From contig CM022673.1 of assembly GCA_012295275.1 (NCBI GenBank), positions 24,874,761 to 24,934,760 of the forward strand: 60,000 nt of DNA, written 5' to 3'. Positions 12,091-27,079 of this stretch are shown piece after piece. Both the position numbers and the translations under genes were made by a program. Within the stretch, counting starts at the first letter, position 1, and every line of letters begins with the position of its first letter. Origin of the DNA: Chrysomallon squamiferum. Lineage: Eukaryota > Mollusca > Gastropoda > Neomphalida > Peltospiridae. A model generated the notes under the pieces. It did no database searches, had not been told where the DNA came from, and saw only the letters and a program-made list of their open reading frames with translations.

Positions 12091-14260
12091 GTGAGTTAAT
12101 GCCGATAATCAGTCATCATAATAATTTTACCAACCACTGCGACGTAATAAATTTTAATAATAATAATTCTTGATAATAAGTATTAAAAATCCTCAGATAT
12201 GCATATTGATAATCCATGATAAAAAATCTACTAATAATCTATGATAATAAATATACTAACAAATATATATATAAATAATCCTTGATAGTAAATCTGCTAG
12301 TAACCTATGATAATAAATCTGCCAGTATTTTGTGTTAATAACTCCACTAGTAATCTGTGAAGTAAACCTATTGATAATCTGCTGTCATAAATCAACTAAT
12401 AATTGATGATAATAATTCTAAAGTGTTTAATAATAAAATATAAAACAATAATCATAAAGAAATTTTAAAATTAAAACAATTTGGATTTTGACATTAGGTT
12501 AGATTACTTGAACCATAAAATTAACTGGAAATAAAGATAAGTGAACATGGAAAGTGAACGTATGGGTAAAGAAACATTTATAATTCTTTTTTTTTTTTTT
12601 TTTAATGGTCTTAATAATGTCTTTAATTTGTAACATATCTATCAAATCTGTATTCATTTCAAACAGTATTCCTTACTTCATTGAGAAAAATGTATGAGTG
12701 TGAAATATTATAATACTTCACATTTTTAATAATACAAATTTTACTTATCGACTTCTACAACTGTTGTAAATCTAAAATGAATGAATGAATGAATCTTTTG
12801 TGCATGTAGGAAATAAAGAATATTATTCAGGAAAACTGGAGCATTAACACAAATACACATGTGGCTTGTAAACCAACACACACATACATTCCTTCTTCCA
12901 AACTGTGTTGACACTGAAGTCAAGTGTAATGATCTTAGTATTTTACAGTGAAATAAGACTGAGTGTTGATAAAACTGAATTTTATCTCTCTGTTTGCTAG
13001 AAGTAAATAGTTTAATCATATTTTTATAGCAGCTTGTTTGCTCTGAGCTAGTACTTTAGATAAATTGAGTTAGCTGCAGTCTGTAACATGACCATGCATA
13101 ATCTTGGTATAAGCTTTGTAAGAAAAGTCCATAAAAAAGTGTTTCATATGGTTTATTAATGACATACATTGTCACTTTAAACTTACTGCAGGGTATTGCA
13201 CCTTGAAGTTAGGTCTTATTTTATGTGATAAGGTTTACTGAAGACTCAGTTATGAAATACTGAGAATATCTGATGATGATTTTTCAGTTGTTTGGCAGTG
13301 GTTTGTGCTGTCCTGTGTGAGAGAGAGAGTGTGTGTGTAAATCGTTTGTTGATGGTGAGAATCACTGAAGATGTTTTGTTTGGTTGTTTTTTCTTTGTTA
13401 ATAAGAAGAATTACAGGGTTGTAGGTTCAATCCTTCATTCCTACCTAACACTGGCTGTTCTGTATCTCAGCCAAGTGTCTCACATCTCACAAAGATCCTT
13501 GAATACATTTTCTGTATGAAGATAAATAATGAAAGATCCATTGTAACAGCGTGATAAGATTACCTCATAGATTTTCTTTATATTAATACAAAAACAGTGT
13601 TCATGAAAAAAAACACCCCAAAAAACCAATTGTGAGCTGTTGTGAATTTATTCTTCCATTCAGTATTTTGTCCTGTGATTTACTGTGTATATTTATTTAC
13701 AAGTGACTGTTTTGAGCAAGATCACTTTAACAAACACACCTTTCATTTTCTTTCACCTGATTCATCAGAGCTGCCCCCCCCCCACTGCGCCATTCCTCTG
13801 CCATATTATGTTAAGGCCAGAGTGACATTCATTCATCACATTTCACTCAAACACAAAGACTCTTCTCTTTTCTTATCTGATTGCCTGACATGCTTCAGTG
13901 GAACTGTACTTCATTGTCTGAACTAATCAGTGAAAGGCAGTGCGTTGCCTGCTGCGTTCAGTTTAGAAAGTTATTTCTTTTCTTTCTCCATCTCCTGCAA
14001 TTCACAATTAGCTCAATTGCTGTTTGAGTTCCTGTTGCAGATTTTTATGGTCTATAAACAAGTCTCGAGTCGCTGAGTCTTTTCTTTTCTGAATATTTCT
14101 CTTTTTAATGTTCTCACAAGAACTTGGATAATACTGGATCACAGTCTGATAGCTGTTGATAGCTTGCTAATGTATTTTTAATGTCAGATATTTTAAATGG
14201 ATTTTTTTTTTTTTTGGTGTTGTTTCCATCCAACAATCCTTTTAATTTTCTTTTTCATTT

Positions 14261-14293
<33 letters not shown>
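14261..14293. repeat. Poly-T run
   Basis: About 33 thymines in a row. Confidence 0.95.
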
Positions 14294-14295
<2 letters not shown>

Positions 14296-14959
14296 TTTAT
14301 TTTTTTTGTTCTTATTTTTGAAAATTATATTAAAATGTTTATAAAAAAAATTATATTCATTTACTAGCTATTAAAGATACATTATTCTTCATATAAGAAT
14401 GAGGTGAACTGTTAACACAATTTCATGGTCCATTCTTGTCAGTTAGCAATCAGGGATCTTTTATTTTCACCTTCTCATACACTGGAGAGCACATATTAGA
14501 GCCTTTGATAAATTGATTGTGGGGCATCGGCTGGAATATGATACAGCCTGTTTACACATCAATGGCAATTGATTCTGCAACCATTGACGTCTCAGAGCTG
14601 CAGAATCTATGAACTGCAGATTATTTTCAGACATCAATAGGCTTATAGCTGATTTTAAATATTCATGGATTTCAATAGATCAGGGATGTCAGCCTGTTCT
14701 GCCAACAGCCTCTTTCTGAAATTATACCACATCAATGAGCATCATTTACTTTATTGTTATTATAATTGTTGTTGTTGCTGTTGCTGTTATTACTTTTATT
14801 ATTATTATTGGTATTATTATGATGTCAGGATTATTATTATTATTATTAATTTATTTTAATGCATTCAGATTTTCATCAGTCCTTTTCAACAGGAAGATTT
14901 AAAATTCAAGAAAGATAATCAGCACCAAATATATTTCTTAGTCATTGTTTTTTATCTAT

Positions 14960-14972
14960 CTGTATCTATATC

Positions 14973-15003
<31 letters not shown>

Positions 15004-15027
15004 ATATATATATATATATATATATAT
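14960..15027. repeat. (TATC)n then (TA)n microsatellite
   Basis: TATC tetranucleotides followed by a TA run. Confidence 0.9.
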
Positions 15028-16748
15028 GAAAAATAAAAGTTTTTTCTTCAATTTCATAATTCTGAGAAACATTTATAATTTTATAAGAAACAGTAATGCT
15101 ACTTTTTTGTTTTACTTTGTCTTCAGATTAATGAATGAATGATAAAGGATGTTACCAGAAAAAAAAATTTGATCATGGATAACTTATTGGTGCTATACTT
15201 GATTTTTATTTGATTTTTCTCATTTGAATGTCTTCATGAAAGACTGAAACAATCCATCTTAATGTGATAAATGTCAAAACTGACGAACTGTATTTTTCAG
15301 TTGTCAGATTGGTAGAATAAAAAAAGAAAACAGTTAAGATTATTGATTTGTATTCAAGGATTGTGAGATTTAAAGGAAAAATGGTGGTGTGTGTTTCATG
15401 TTTTTTTATTTTGTTGGGTTGGAAGAATGAAAGATTTGTTTGAAGATTTGTGTTTCAGTCATTGTGCAATGAAAGTAATGAAAAGTTGTCTGGTTGCAAT
15501 ATAATTTGGTTATGATTTCTTATCAGACAGTGGAAAATGTCCAATGATTGAGATGTCTGCTTATATCTGATCATCTGATTTCTTATGGTGATATATATAT
15601 TTCTGGTGATAAATGATTTTGTAGATGAGTCTTGAGAAAAAAAGATATATTATATCAAATACTACATCATACATGTCATGGTATCATTATTTATTTATTT
15701 ATTTTTTTGTTTTGTTATTTTTTCATTAATGAATCTAACATTTCTACATTTAATGCAGATATTTAACAAATCTACATCATTACGAAATTAATAACCACTC
15801 CAGTTTATCCATTATTGTAAGCATCAGTTAATTTTTTTGTGTTAAATCAGTAGGCATGTTTCTGTGTATAAAATGATTACAAGAAAAACTTGTCTGATAA
15901 GTATTAGCTACAGTCTGTAGAAACTGCTACAGTGAGATGATTTATCAATGACACCAGACTTCTAATTAAACTGCGAGCTGTTCCTTTGTTTACTTCAATT
16001 ATTCGTCACCTTGTTACAGGTGACAGAATGTGGCCCTGTGGTAGTGCAGGAGAACCGGACAGTTGTTTCAGAGTTTTCTTTATGCTCCAAACATCTGCTG
16101 CAGATAACCTCTATCATTCAGCTAACCTCTCTCATTCAGCTAACCTCAGTCATTTATCTCTGGACCCTGTAATCTGTACCACTCACACTCTGCACTGATC
16201 ACAGTTGTGTCAACACTGAGTACAGGCTGCTGTTTTTACACTTCATTATCACTTGCCTACCTGAGATTCCTACCTGAAATCACCGAATAGCCAGGTAAAT
16301 GATTAACGTTATGCAGCATATTTGTAGGATTTTTCTTGTATTTGTCATCTGTAATGATGTTTCAACTTTATGTTGAACCTTTTGGATTTTTTAAAAATTT
16401 CTTTTTGTTCCTGTGTTTGTGATCTGTAATAGCCTCTGAATCTGGTTTTGTTTGTACCAGCAAAATTCAGTAACCTAACAAATGAGGGTGTAACGTCAAA
16501 GACAACATGGTGACAGAAACATAGATCAGTTTGTAGAATTATTATCATATACATAGTTTGTTTATTCTGTTTTAGTTTTAGTAATATATTTGTTCAGGTT
16601 TTATTTAATAACATGACATAATTGAGTAGTGAAGATTTTTATTTAGGTCTGCCTGTTACTAACAAGTTCAGCCATTGCTTACTGAAACAGATGTTCATGT
16701 ATATATATAATATTATACATACATATACATATATAGAGAAAAGAGATA

Positions 16749-16776
16749 AACACACACACACACACACACACACACA
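16749..16776. repeat. (CA)n microsatellite
   Basis: A pure CA run. Confidence 0.95.
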
Positions 16777-17265
16777 TTAAATACTGAAGCTACTGGGTAG
16801 AATATTTTTGAATAGGAGATATTTTTATCTGCTAATATTTAGATCAATAAGATTAGTAGCATTAGGGTTATCTGCTATCAGTGGTATAAGAATGCAGTAC
16901 ACTGGGTCATGTAATACTTGCTGTAACTGACACATTGTTAAACATTGATCTAACTGGGAGCTGATCAATAAGTGAAACAATATATAACACATTGACTCCT
17001 CTTCAGGCTGTATCTAAATTAAGAAAAATTATCACATACTTGACTCGTCAAAACACTGTCAATATCATTTGTTGATATACTCACAGGCAAAAGAAACGGT
17101 GCAGTTTTTATACTGGGTGAAACAGAAACATTAGAATACCATTGTTAATTTTTTTTATAATGAAATGAAAAGCTTTCATTTTCGTTTTTTTTTTGCTTAT
17201 TTTAATATGTAAAGATGGTTTTTCTGTTTTTATTTATTTTTTATTTTTTATTATATTTTTTATTT

Positions 17266-17287
17266 TATATATTGGTTATTTCAATGA

Positions 17288-17332
<45 letters not shown>

Positions 17333-17347
17333 TGGTTATTTCAATTA

Positions 17348-17390
<43 letters not shown>

Positions 17391-17400
17391 TTTTTTTTTT
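17266..17400 (+). repeat. Duplicated block with (ATT)n
   Basis: ATATTGGTTATTTCAAT followed by a long ATT run occurs twice in tandem, starting near 17267 and 17328. The microsatellite was duplicated together with its flank. Confidence 0.9.
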
Positions 17401-17914
17401 TAATTATTATTTTATATTTTTTTGGTATTATCAGTATTTTTCTTTAGCAACTGCAAATCATGATTAAGTGCATTTTTCTTGTGTTCACAAGTATATATAA
17501 TCACTATTCCACTCCAGGCTAACTAAACCACATTCAATAACTAGTTTTTAATAACATCTGTAATTTAACGAAAACAGCATTTACCGCACTTGTATTGTCA
17601 TATAACTTTTGAGCATTATCTCTCATATCAAATGTATCATTGTTATCAACAACTCTGTTATTTAATATCAACTCTTTGTGCATCCACAGACTTGAAATGT
17701 AACAGTATATCCCTGCACACAGTGTCTGTCTGTGTGTGAGAGATGGGATATAAATATATTTTATGTTGATGTTTTTAGATATCACATAGTTAATGTGTTT
17801 TATGTTAGGTAGTGAGATAACAATTCGTGTGCAAGATAAGTATTATATTGCCCTATGAGACGACCTTTTTTCTTTATATATCTTTATTGTTTGCTATTAA
17901 TTTCATCTGATACT

Positions 17915-18105
17915 ATTGTTGTTGTTATTACTATTATTACTATTATTATTACTATTATTTATTATTATTATTAATTTCTTTTTATTAGTTGTGGTATGAT
18001 GAATGTTTATAGTACTACTACTAATAATAATAGTAAAAATAATAATAATAGATATAATAATAGTAGTAATAATACTACTACTACTAATAATAACAGTAGT
18101 AGTAC

Positions 18106-18151
<46 letters not shown>

Positions 18152-18175
18152 TTCTTTTTATTATTATTTGTGGTA
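17915..18175 (+). repeat. Compound triplet array with duplicated flank
   Basis: ATT, ACT and AAT triplets. The segment ATTAATTTCTTTTTATTA plus a TTGTGGTAT tail occurs at both ends of the array (near 17968 and 18146). Confidence 0.85.
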
Positions 18176-18503
18176 TATGATAAACTTTAAGATTAACTTG
18201 TTAATTAATAATAACTACACATGTAACACTTATATAAATACATACACATGCATACATTGACTTTCTCGGTCCTAATCCAGGGGCAAGTGTTCCCTTTAAA
18301 GACCATGATGAGGGCAGGAATCTCCTGGGAACTGATGTGAAGATGCACGTCTTTGTCATGTCAAAATCATGTACACTTTTTAATTAAATAGCTTGAAATA
18401 AAATGTAATAAATGAACATAAGTAATTTAGTAAGAATGGTGTGTCAATCATGTACACTAATTATCACATCAGTATACATAATTTGATGATATTTTAATAT
18501 TTG

Positions 18504-18507
<4 letters not shown>

Positions 18508-18551
<44 letters not shown>

Positions 18552-18588
18552 CATACATACACACACATATACACACACACACACACAA
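18508..18588. repeat. (CA)n microsatellite
   Basis: CA repeats with a short interruption near 18548-18560. Confidence 0.95.
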
Positions 18589-20969
18589 TCATGCACACTG
18601 AAGAAATACCAGTTTACTTGCCATCTGAAAAATTGTGTCATTTTAAAAGCTTCAACCACTAAAGAGACAGTATTCTTACTGTGTGACTATAAAACTTATT
18701 TCATACTGAATCTGAACCGGCAACTCAAAATTCAGTTATGACACCATTTCACTTGGTTGACAGAACAAACATGTGGCATGTTGTCAGTTCTCAGTATAGA
18801 TTTAATAAACCAAGCCAGGTTATACAGCCCACCACATGTTTCACTCACACATCCCAGGTAGTCTGTGAGCAGTATGTTGACATGTTTATAATTAATGTGT
18901 GTGTATAAGGTACGTCAATACTTGTTTGTTTTATTTGGTTAGAATGTCTAAATGGCAAAGGTAAAAGTTTTTTTTTTTCCATTTTTGGTTCACTGAATGA
19001 TCGTTGATTAGTAAGTATGTGTTTAAGTATTATGACAGTAAAATTAAATAAATAATACAGGTTGATGGTCTGATACATATTCTGGCAAGATGGTAAATTG
19101 TGTTTGTTGTTAGTCCAGCAATATTTTTCTATTTCTACACTCCTGATTATGTAATGAAATTACAAAAACAAATTTGCAAACACACACACAACTAAACACA
19201 TTCTAGAATAGTTATGAAGACTCATGTTTATATACAAATGTATAATACATACACTTAAAGGGTCTCATTTTCAGCAGAATTAGTTTAAACTTTTTCCTTA
19301 TTTTTTTTTTTTTTTTTTTTTTTTGCCTGTTGTTATTGATCTAAATACATTAAGCCTGTCACTGGATGTGAGTGGCTACAGGACTACAATTGTGTGAGTT
19401 TAGCCAGGTGTGTACAGGTTTGTGTGTACATAACTCACAGTGGGACAATGCCGCTTGTATGACATGACAGGAAGTGTGCTCCTGTTTAACTTAACAGTTC
19501 TCCCTGGATAAAAAGACTTCACATCAAAAGTGGATTAATAAGTGGATTAATAAGTGAATTAATTTGGCCAAATATTTGTTAAAAAGGTACTGTATTTATT
19601 TTTTTTTTTTTTTGTTTGTGTTTGTGGTGGAGAAAGATAACTTGTGTGTGCGTGCATGCATTTGCATATACTTGTCTTCACACCTGCTCCAATAAATACA
19701 CAATATACAAACACAAAATACAACAGCATAACACACTGGACACACACAACACACACATTATATACATACACGTAATACAGAAATAATATCTTTTTTAATA
19801 ATTTTATTATCTCATAAGTTGTTTTTGTAATTTCTTATTTTATACATTTTAAATACTGAATTTTTTCTTCATTCATTGATTAATGTATTACTACATCCAG
19901 ATATACTTTTTATTAATATTTATTATCTATGTGTTTATGGGTGGGTGTGTATATGTTTGTTATAAACATTTTAAGTATATTTCTATACTTCTTATTTGTG
20001 TTTTTTTATACATTTCAGTTGTTAAAAAAATAACAGAAAAAATTTTTTGAAATTATAACTTAAAATAAAAAATAAAAAAAGTATTCATTTTTAAAACAAA
20101 CAGTTGGTGATGTAAAATCATCCTCTTTTACTGTTTGTTAAAACTATTCTGTTATTTATTTTATTACATCCAGCAACTTTATTAGATGATTATTTTATCA
20201 TTACCAGAAAATTAACTAGTGCACTTGACTACACCAGTAAGTGGTTTCTGGCTTACGATTTTTCATTTTGAACAGTGGTGATATGGACAGCTCTTTCGTT
20301 TACCAGCTCTGCTGATACTTTTTCATTTTACTATGGACAACTCTGGCTTGACACTCATTACAAACATGATTGAACCTAAAATACATTAATAATAGGACTC
20401 TAAAACACACTATATGAAAATAATTTTTTTTTTTTTTTTTTAAATCTTTGTTTGATGTTGATCAATTGAAATAAATTAGAACTGTCAATAGCTGTGACAT
20501 AACCACAATGAGTAAAACGTTTTTCTGTTAGCATGTTTTATGTTAAACCAAGTTATACATATATATATATCTATTTAACTATTCATTACCAGATCTGTAT
20601 AACTTAGTTTAACTTAACTATATATATATATATATATATCCTCTTTGAAATAACCAATAAAAACAATACAGGATAAAATATCAACTTGCGTATTAAACAG
20701 TATATAATATTTACATCTCTGTAACTAAGTATAGCATAACTACTGGTTATTTACTATAGAAGTACTTAATACATAGGCTAGTATGTTATATTTAATATCT
20801 AACATTACTACATGTAAACTGTTAAGCATAACATATCTATGTATTATCTGATATTACTCTGTTTATAATTAAGTATATTTGTTTCTAAGTGTTAAATATA
20901 ATTTAAATATAACAACGGTTTATTAAAAATAATCTACTTGTACTTGTTGCATGTTATCTAACATTACCA

Positions 20970-21310
20970 TATCTGTATAACTTAGTTTAACATATTTATT
21001 TTAAGTATTCATTACCATACCTGTATAACTTGGTTTACCATATCTGTATAACTTGGTTTAACATATCTATTTTAAGTATTCATTACCATATCTGTATAAC
21101 TTGGTTTAACATATCTATTTAAATATTCATTACCAGATCTGTATAACTTGGTTTAACATATCTATTTAAATATTCATTACCAGATCTGTATAACTTAGTT
21201 TAACTTAACTATTTAAGTATTCATTACCATATCTGTATAACTTGGTTTAACATAACTATTTAAGTATCTGTATAACTTAGTTTAACATAGCTGTTTAAGT
21301 ATTATCTGAG
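20970..21310 (+). repeat. AT-rich minisatellite, unit about 47 bp
   Basis: The unit resembles CTGTATAACTTGGTTTAACA followed by TATCTATTTAAATATTCATTACCAGAT. About seven copies are packed here. Older, scattered relatives extend from about 20540 to 21480. Confidence 0.9.
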
Positions 21311-24300
21311 CATAACAATTACTGGTTATATATTTAACATAACACAACTACATATAAAACACAGCATGTTATCTAAACAAAAACTTCCAACTTGTTACAT
21401 ATCATCTAATATCTATCTTATTATAATTAAGTATAACACAACTCCTTGTAAGGTATTATCTAAATATACTATATATGATGTAAGTATCACTTGTTGGGGT
21501 ATTACAATAATCTGAAACAGCAGACAGAATCATCCATGTGTTTAATAAAGGAAGCTGACAAAAGCAGTGTTGCAATCGCCGTTGTCCAGTAAAATCAATT
21601 ACTGGCGACCGGTGGTCAATATTTGACCCAAACTTGCATTCTGCAGTGTTGTGGAGATTCCCAAGGCCGTGTATCTGAGAGTTGTCTGTGGAACTGGGAG
21701 TATTGATCTGGGTAATGGCTGAAGAAAGCCGATATCTGTCATGCCCTGAACTCGCTGCTGATCAAGCAATGGCGTGATGGCGTCAGGTTTGATGTCGTGT
21801 GAAACATGTGTTCTTTGAAGAGATTCTTTTGGGGACCCTGTAAGTGTTCACGTTTTTTTTTGATGTTTTTTTCATGAATTAATTTTGCACAATGATGGTA
21901 TGTTGTTTTTTTTTTGTGTTGTCTCTCTTCGTCTTCTGTTCTTTACAGTGTTGTATTCAATGCCATTAGTTCCATATATAGCAGGAGCCAATCATGGTTA
22001 ATTCGGGTCTGTCACAGCCTGGTCATCACCACAATGGCTGTGGCTGTGTTATGGAATTTTTGTGTTTGTCGTTGTTACGTGGACTCACTGAGTTTTCATT
22101 AGTGGTTACCACATGCAAGATAAAAAACACAACAGAAACAGTCTTAGCAATTCATTGTTTTGTTTCTTGTTTCATCTCACCTGCAGTTGAAATCGTTGTG
22201 AATTAATTATGGTGTGCATAGATGTTGCAGTTTAGGACTGTCTTTCCGAATCAATAACTTTTTGTTTGTAATTACATCCTGTGTGTGTGTGTGTGTGTTT
22301 TTTTTTTCAATCAGTGAGGTTTGTGTCATCTTCCGTAAAGATGTTTTACATAAACTGACTGAATGATGATTTGTCAAAATATCAGAATGTATTGAATCTT
22401 TTGTACTTCAAAAATTGCAGTGAAATTCTTGGCTATTCCGTGACTTGTTAATAAATGTCATTATTTTGTTTCATTTGAGATTTCTTTTATCCAATTCCCT
22501 GAATATCCTTAGGTGATACATAAACCATTTCAGTGTAAACTGTTTACTCTGATTTTTAAAACAAATTGTTAAGAGCTTTTCACTATGTTTCTGAAGGTAC
22601 TCTAAATTTTACTTAGAAAAAAAAAATGTATTTAGTTTATATCAAACATAATATAATACTTGCATAATGATGATACTGACTGATCTTCTAAAATGGAAAA
22701 ATATCCAACAGAAATATTTAAGAAAAATTACAATTAGATATAAAATGTATTCTAAACTTACTAATAATATTTTATTAAGCTTGATTCCATTACATCTTGT
22801 AATTCATCTTGTAATCTACATTAAAGTCACTGTCATTGTAGCCAATGTCATTTGATTATGCTAATTTTAATAAAGGATTACAAAAAGTAATGCATAAATA
22901 GGAAAAAAAATTGGATATTAATTAAGACAATTTTAAATTAAAAATGAGTTTTTGTTATTAAATAGGAAATTTCAGTTAAATAATGTTATTTCAAATATAT
23001 TTTCAAAAACAAAACTAGATGTTTTTCTTAGTAGATATTTAGTTTTGCATTGGTTCATACTGTTTAAATGTCATAATGTCTATAATACTTTATTAATGAT
23101 TCTTTCATCAGCTAATTTCTTCAGAGCTACTTCTGTAATAAACACTACTTCCATTCTATCCTTTCTACTTTCCTTCATTTAATCATTCATTTCTTTCAAG
23201 AAGACATCACTCAAAAACTGATGCAGACAAATTAAATATTATATTTCCTTGATAAAAAAAAAGCGCCCAAATAATATGAATATTTTACATTTTATCACCT
23301 CAACAAATCAAAGATTTCTCTTCCCACACATCTCTGCATTCATCGTTTACTCTAACACACTGCAACATCCAGGAAGAAACGTGGTTGATGCTGTCGTTCC
23401 GCTGGGAATTGTCTCCTCATTAAACTTGATGAATGTCTGTGAATCAATACAAGATGTTTCTGATTATTCAAATACACCTGAGGCTATTCGGACCAAGTGT
23501 AATATTAATTGCTGTGTTTGTTCACCAAACTGTGCAATCTCCTCTTATTTGTATAATTATTTATCTTAATTGGGAAACTACCAGTTCAACACCTGATTTG
23601 TCTGCTGATACAAGATTTACTGAAATAAATTGGCTGCATAGCATTTAACTTCGCCAGTAAATTGCGTAAACACGGGGCTCATTACACAAATTTATTTAAT
23701 GTCTTGTTTATGTTGTTTGTTTGTTTGTGTTGTTAATCGTTTGATCTTAGTCAGTCCAGGTGATTATAAATGTCTAGACAGTGAAATAAAAAAAGAAGAA
23801 AATTCAGGATGTCATTAAAAAAAAAAAAAAGGAAATTTTTGGACATGAGGAAAAAAGATATATTTTTATGTTTTAGTTAAAAATATTTAAATAAGAAATT
23901 ACTTTAACTATCAGAAATAGACAATCTTAGCATATTTCGGTTTACTTGGAGAAGGACAAACAAAGGGCAATGTATGTGTAATTGTATTGTTAGTGCAAGT
24001 GAATATTTAAATCAGAAATTTGTCTTCTACAGAAGTCCGACAGTGTAAAATTCATAAGATGTTAAGAAATTCTCATGAGAGCCATTTTGTTGTCTGCAGC
24101 ATCGTGCTGGAGATGACGTGACGACACCATCGAGGAAGACAGCATAAAACTTGTGTGACAGTGATTGGCTACACTGGTTTTTATTTCACACTGACACTGG
24201 GGATACATTGTCTTCTGATATATTAACATTTATATCTACTACAGCTTAATCCTGCTTCATAATGAACCAGATGAAAGAAATATGTTACGAATCCATTGTA

Positions 24301-24454
24301 CGAAACTGAGGAGTTCACTGTTCACAAATCATTTTAAAGAATCTGCTGATAGTTGCAAATCATTGATTCTGTTTGTACATCATTTATTGTTGATTTAAAC
24401 ATAACCTTCCTAAATACTTCTGGTGCTGGCCTTTTTTTTTTATTTTTATTTATT

Positions 24455-24596
<142 letters not shown>

Positions 24597-25049
24597 TTTG
24601 TCTCAAGGAACTGACTGATGAATTTTAAGTGTTTGTTGACACCAAACATTTTAAATGTATTTTTCTATTTCTCCAACATTAGATTTTATAAGAAGGACTG
24701 AAGCAATGTCATTCAGTTCCTTGTCTGTGCTGTATATCACAGCAAACAGAGCAAAAGTAACAAACATGCCTAATGACTCCTCACGTTTTTATATATATTA
24801 ATATATTTCTTGAATAACGAGGGCAACGGCAACACTTATTGATCAGGAGCGATGAATCTTTTATATGCAAAGTGGCTCTGATAAAGCAGCCTGTGGCTGG
24901 AATAGGAAATGACACTCTGGAGAGTGGAACCATTCAGTGAAAATTAACATGTGTATGGATAAACAGTCAATTATCACTGCTGGTTGAAACCCAGTTTTCT
25001 CAGCCACTCAGTTGTCTGTGTGTAATTGTGTTTAATCCACAGTTAACAG

Positions 25050-25230
25050 GAGCAGTTTGAGGTCAGCTGGTTGTGTGAGTGACCTGAGGACTGATTGGTC
25101 ACAGGATCAATCCTGGATCACTCACTTTTAGCCCGTGTAAGGATTCAGCTGGTGAGCCATGTGACTGGTTTTATCAAATGATGTTTTCCTGTCTGTGGAC
25201 AGTCCATTAAAATATCTCTGTTAATTTGCT
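25050..25230 (+). mobile_element. SINE-like copy 1
   Basis: ACCTGAGGACTGATTGGTCA is followed by the B-box-like CAGGATCAATCCT and, about 100 bases on, GTTTTCCTGTCTGTGGAC. The same order of blocks recurs at 31955 and, in part, at 33510. This pattern suggests a tRNA-derived SINE family. Confidence 0.4.
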
Positions 25231-25979
25231 GCTAATTGAAAAATGTTGGCCTGGAGGATGGTGACATCAGGTTTCTCTTCTAGTTAATTATGCTGTTGTT
25301 AGCCGTAATTGTGTCTGATGCCATATGACTGCAGTGTGTTGAGTGCATCATTAAATAAAACATTTTTCTTTCTTTTCAACGTTTACAAATCAAGCAAATT
25401 TTAACACTTAATACAGTCCTGTTGATTTCAGGAATTCATTTTTTATAAAGTAAGTTTTGGATCGTCTTTATCATTTCAGTGGGAAACAGTGATTTTACTT
25501 TCAAGATTTACCTAGAAATTGTATCGGCCTTCAGAAACTTCAAATGTGACTTGCTAAATGATAAACTGTCTGAACATTTTAAATTGGATGATAATTAATT
25601 TTACTTTTCCTATTGAATTTAGTTAAAACATCTTAAAAGAAAGGAAAACAAATCCACTAGCACTGCTTAAAACAATGACAAAAACAAGAAACAAAAAACA
25701 AAAAAAGAACATTACCCCAACAACATCACAGGAGGGAGGAACCCAGATATTTTAATGAAGGTATTATCTCGACTGAAGCTGGCTTCGGCATAAAGATAGC
25801 AGCACAAAGAGGAGATGATGTTTGATGTCTACGAAAAGTGACAGTCAGGCTTTGGTTTGGCTTTTATCAAAACTTTGTGGGGCACATCTACAAGATTTAC
25901 CAATCATCACATCCACATGGTTCCCTGCATGCTCATTATTTCAACTATCAGTGGTGATTAAAAACCTGGCACTGTGGCA

Positions 25980-26117
<138 letters not shown>

Positions 26118-27079
26118 CCCTTCTCTGTTTAAATGAGTTCAGATAACAAACCAATCTGTTACAACAACATACAAATGGTGCAGCTCATGTCACTGTGTTG
26201 TTTGCTCTGTTTGCGGCACTGAGAAACCCTTGCTGCAGTAATGAAGTGACAAATTGGCCGGGCAGACGAAAGATGATAAAGATATGAGATGGATGGACCG
26301 TTAACTGCGGGCTCTGCTTCCCATATTTTATAATGGAATGTGTCGTAGCCAAGGGCTCTTGTAGGTTCACGCTGACCACAGACTGAAGAAGAGTCAGATA
26401 GTGGGAAGCATGTTAGATTAATCTTAACAAGTCGGCCATAAAATTGAAGACATCATTAGAAGGTTGTGGTGTGATGAACAGCCCAGACAGTTTCTGTTTT
26501 GACAACAGAGTATTTTATGTTGTGATTTTGTTTTCACTTTCCTTATGTAGCATACCAGAAAGTGGTTTATTTCATGTTACCAAACTTTTAGTGTTGATAT
26601 TTTATCTTTGTGTTAACAGTGGATTCTTAACACTTCTAATAAGTCAAATTCTAAGTTTTAATATTTTTTTAGTTATCCATCTATTAATTTTCACATTTGA
26701 TAGGTTTACACTGTATGGAACTTTGTTGTTTTTTCAATCGTGAGAAGTACAACAGTTTTTTTAAATGTATGATTTGTGCCAGTCAGGTTTTGGAAAACAT
26801 TTTCAGAGGAAATTTAGAACTTGCTGAATGGTGCTGTCTAGTTACTGTAAACTTGGTAATGGAAAACTGCTTAAGAAGAAATTTTGCAGTAATTCCATGA
26901 CTCGAACAATAATTCAGAAATCATAATTCAGCTTTAAGCTGTTTACAATGGAACATGTTTTTCTGATAAAAAACGTTGGTTCCGTTTTATTCACTGGTGC
27001 CAATGTGGAATTTCCTGCATGTTGAAAGATTGAGTTTTCAAGGTTGTCGTGTCCTATTGTTTTTCTTCGATTGTTAGAC

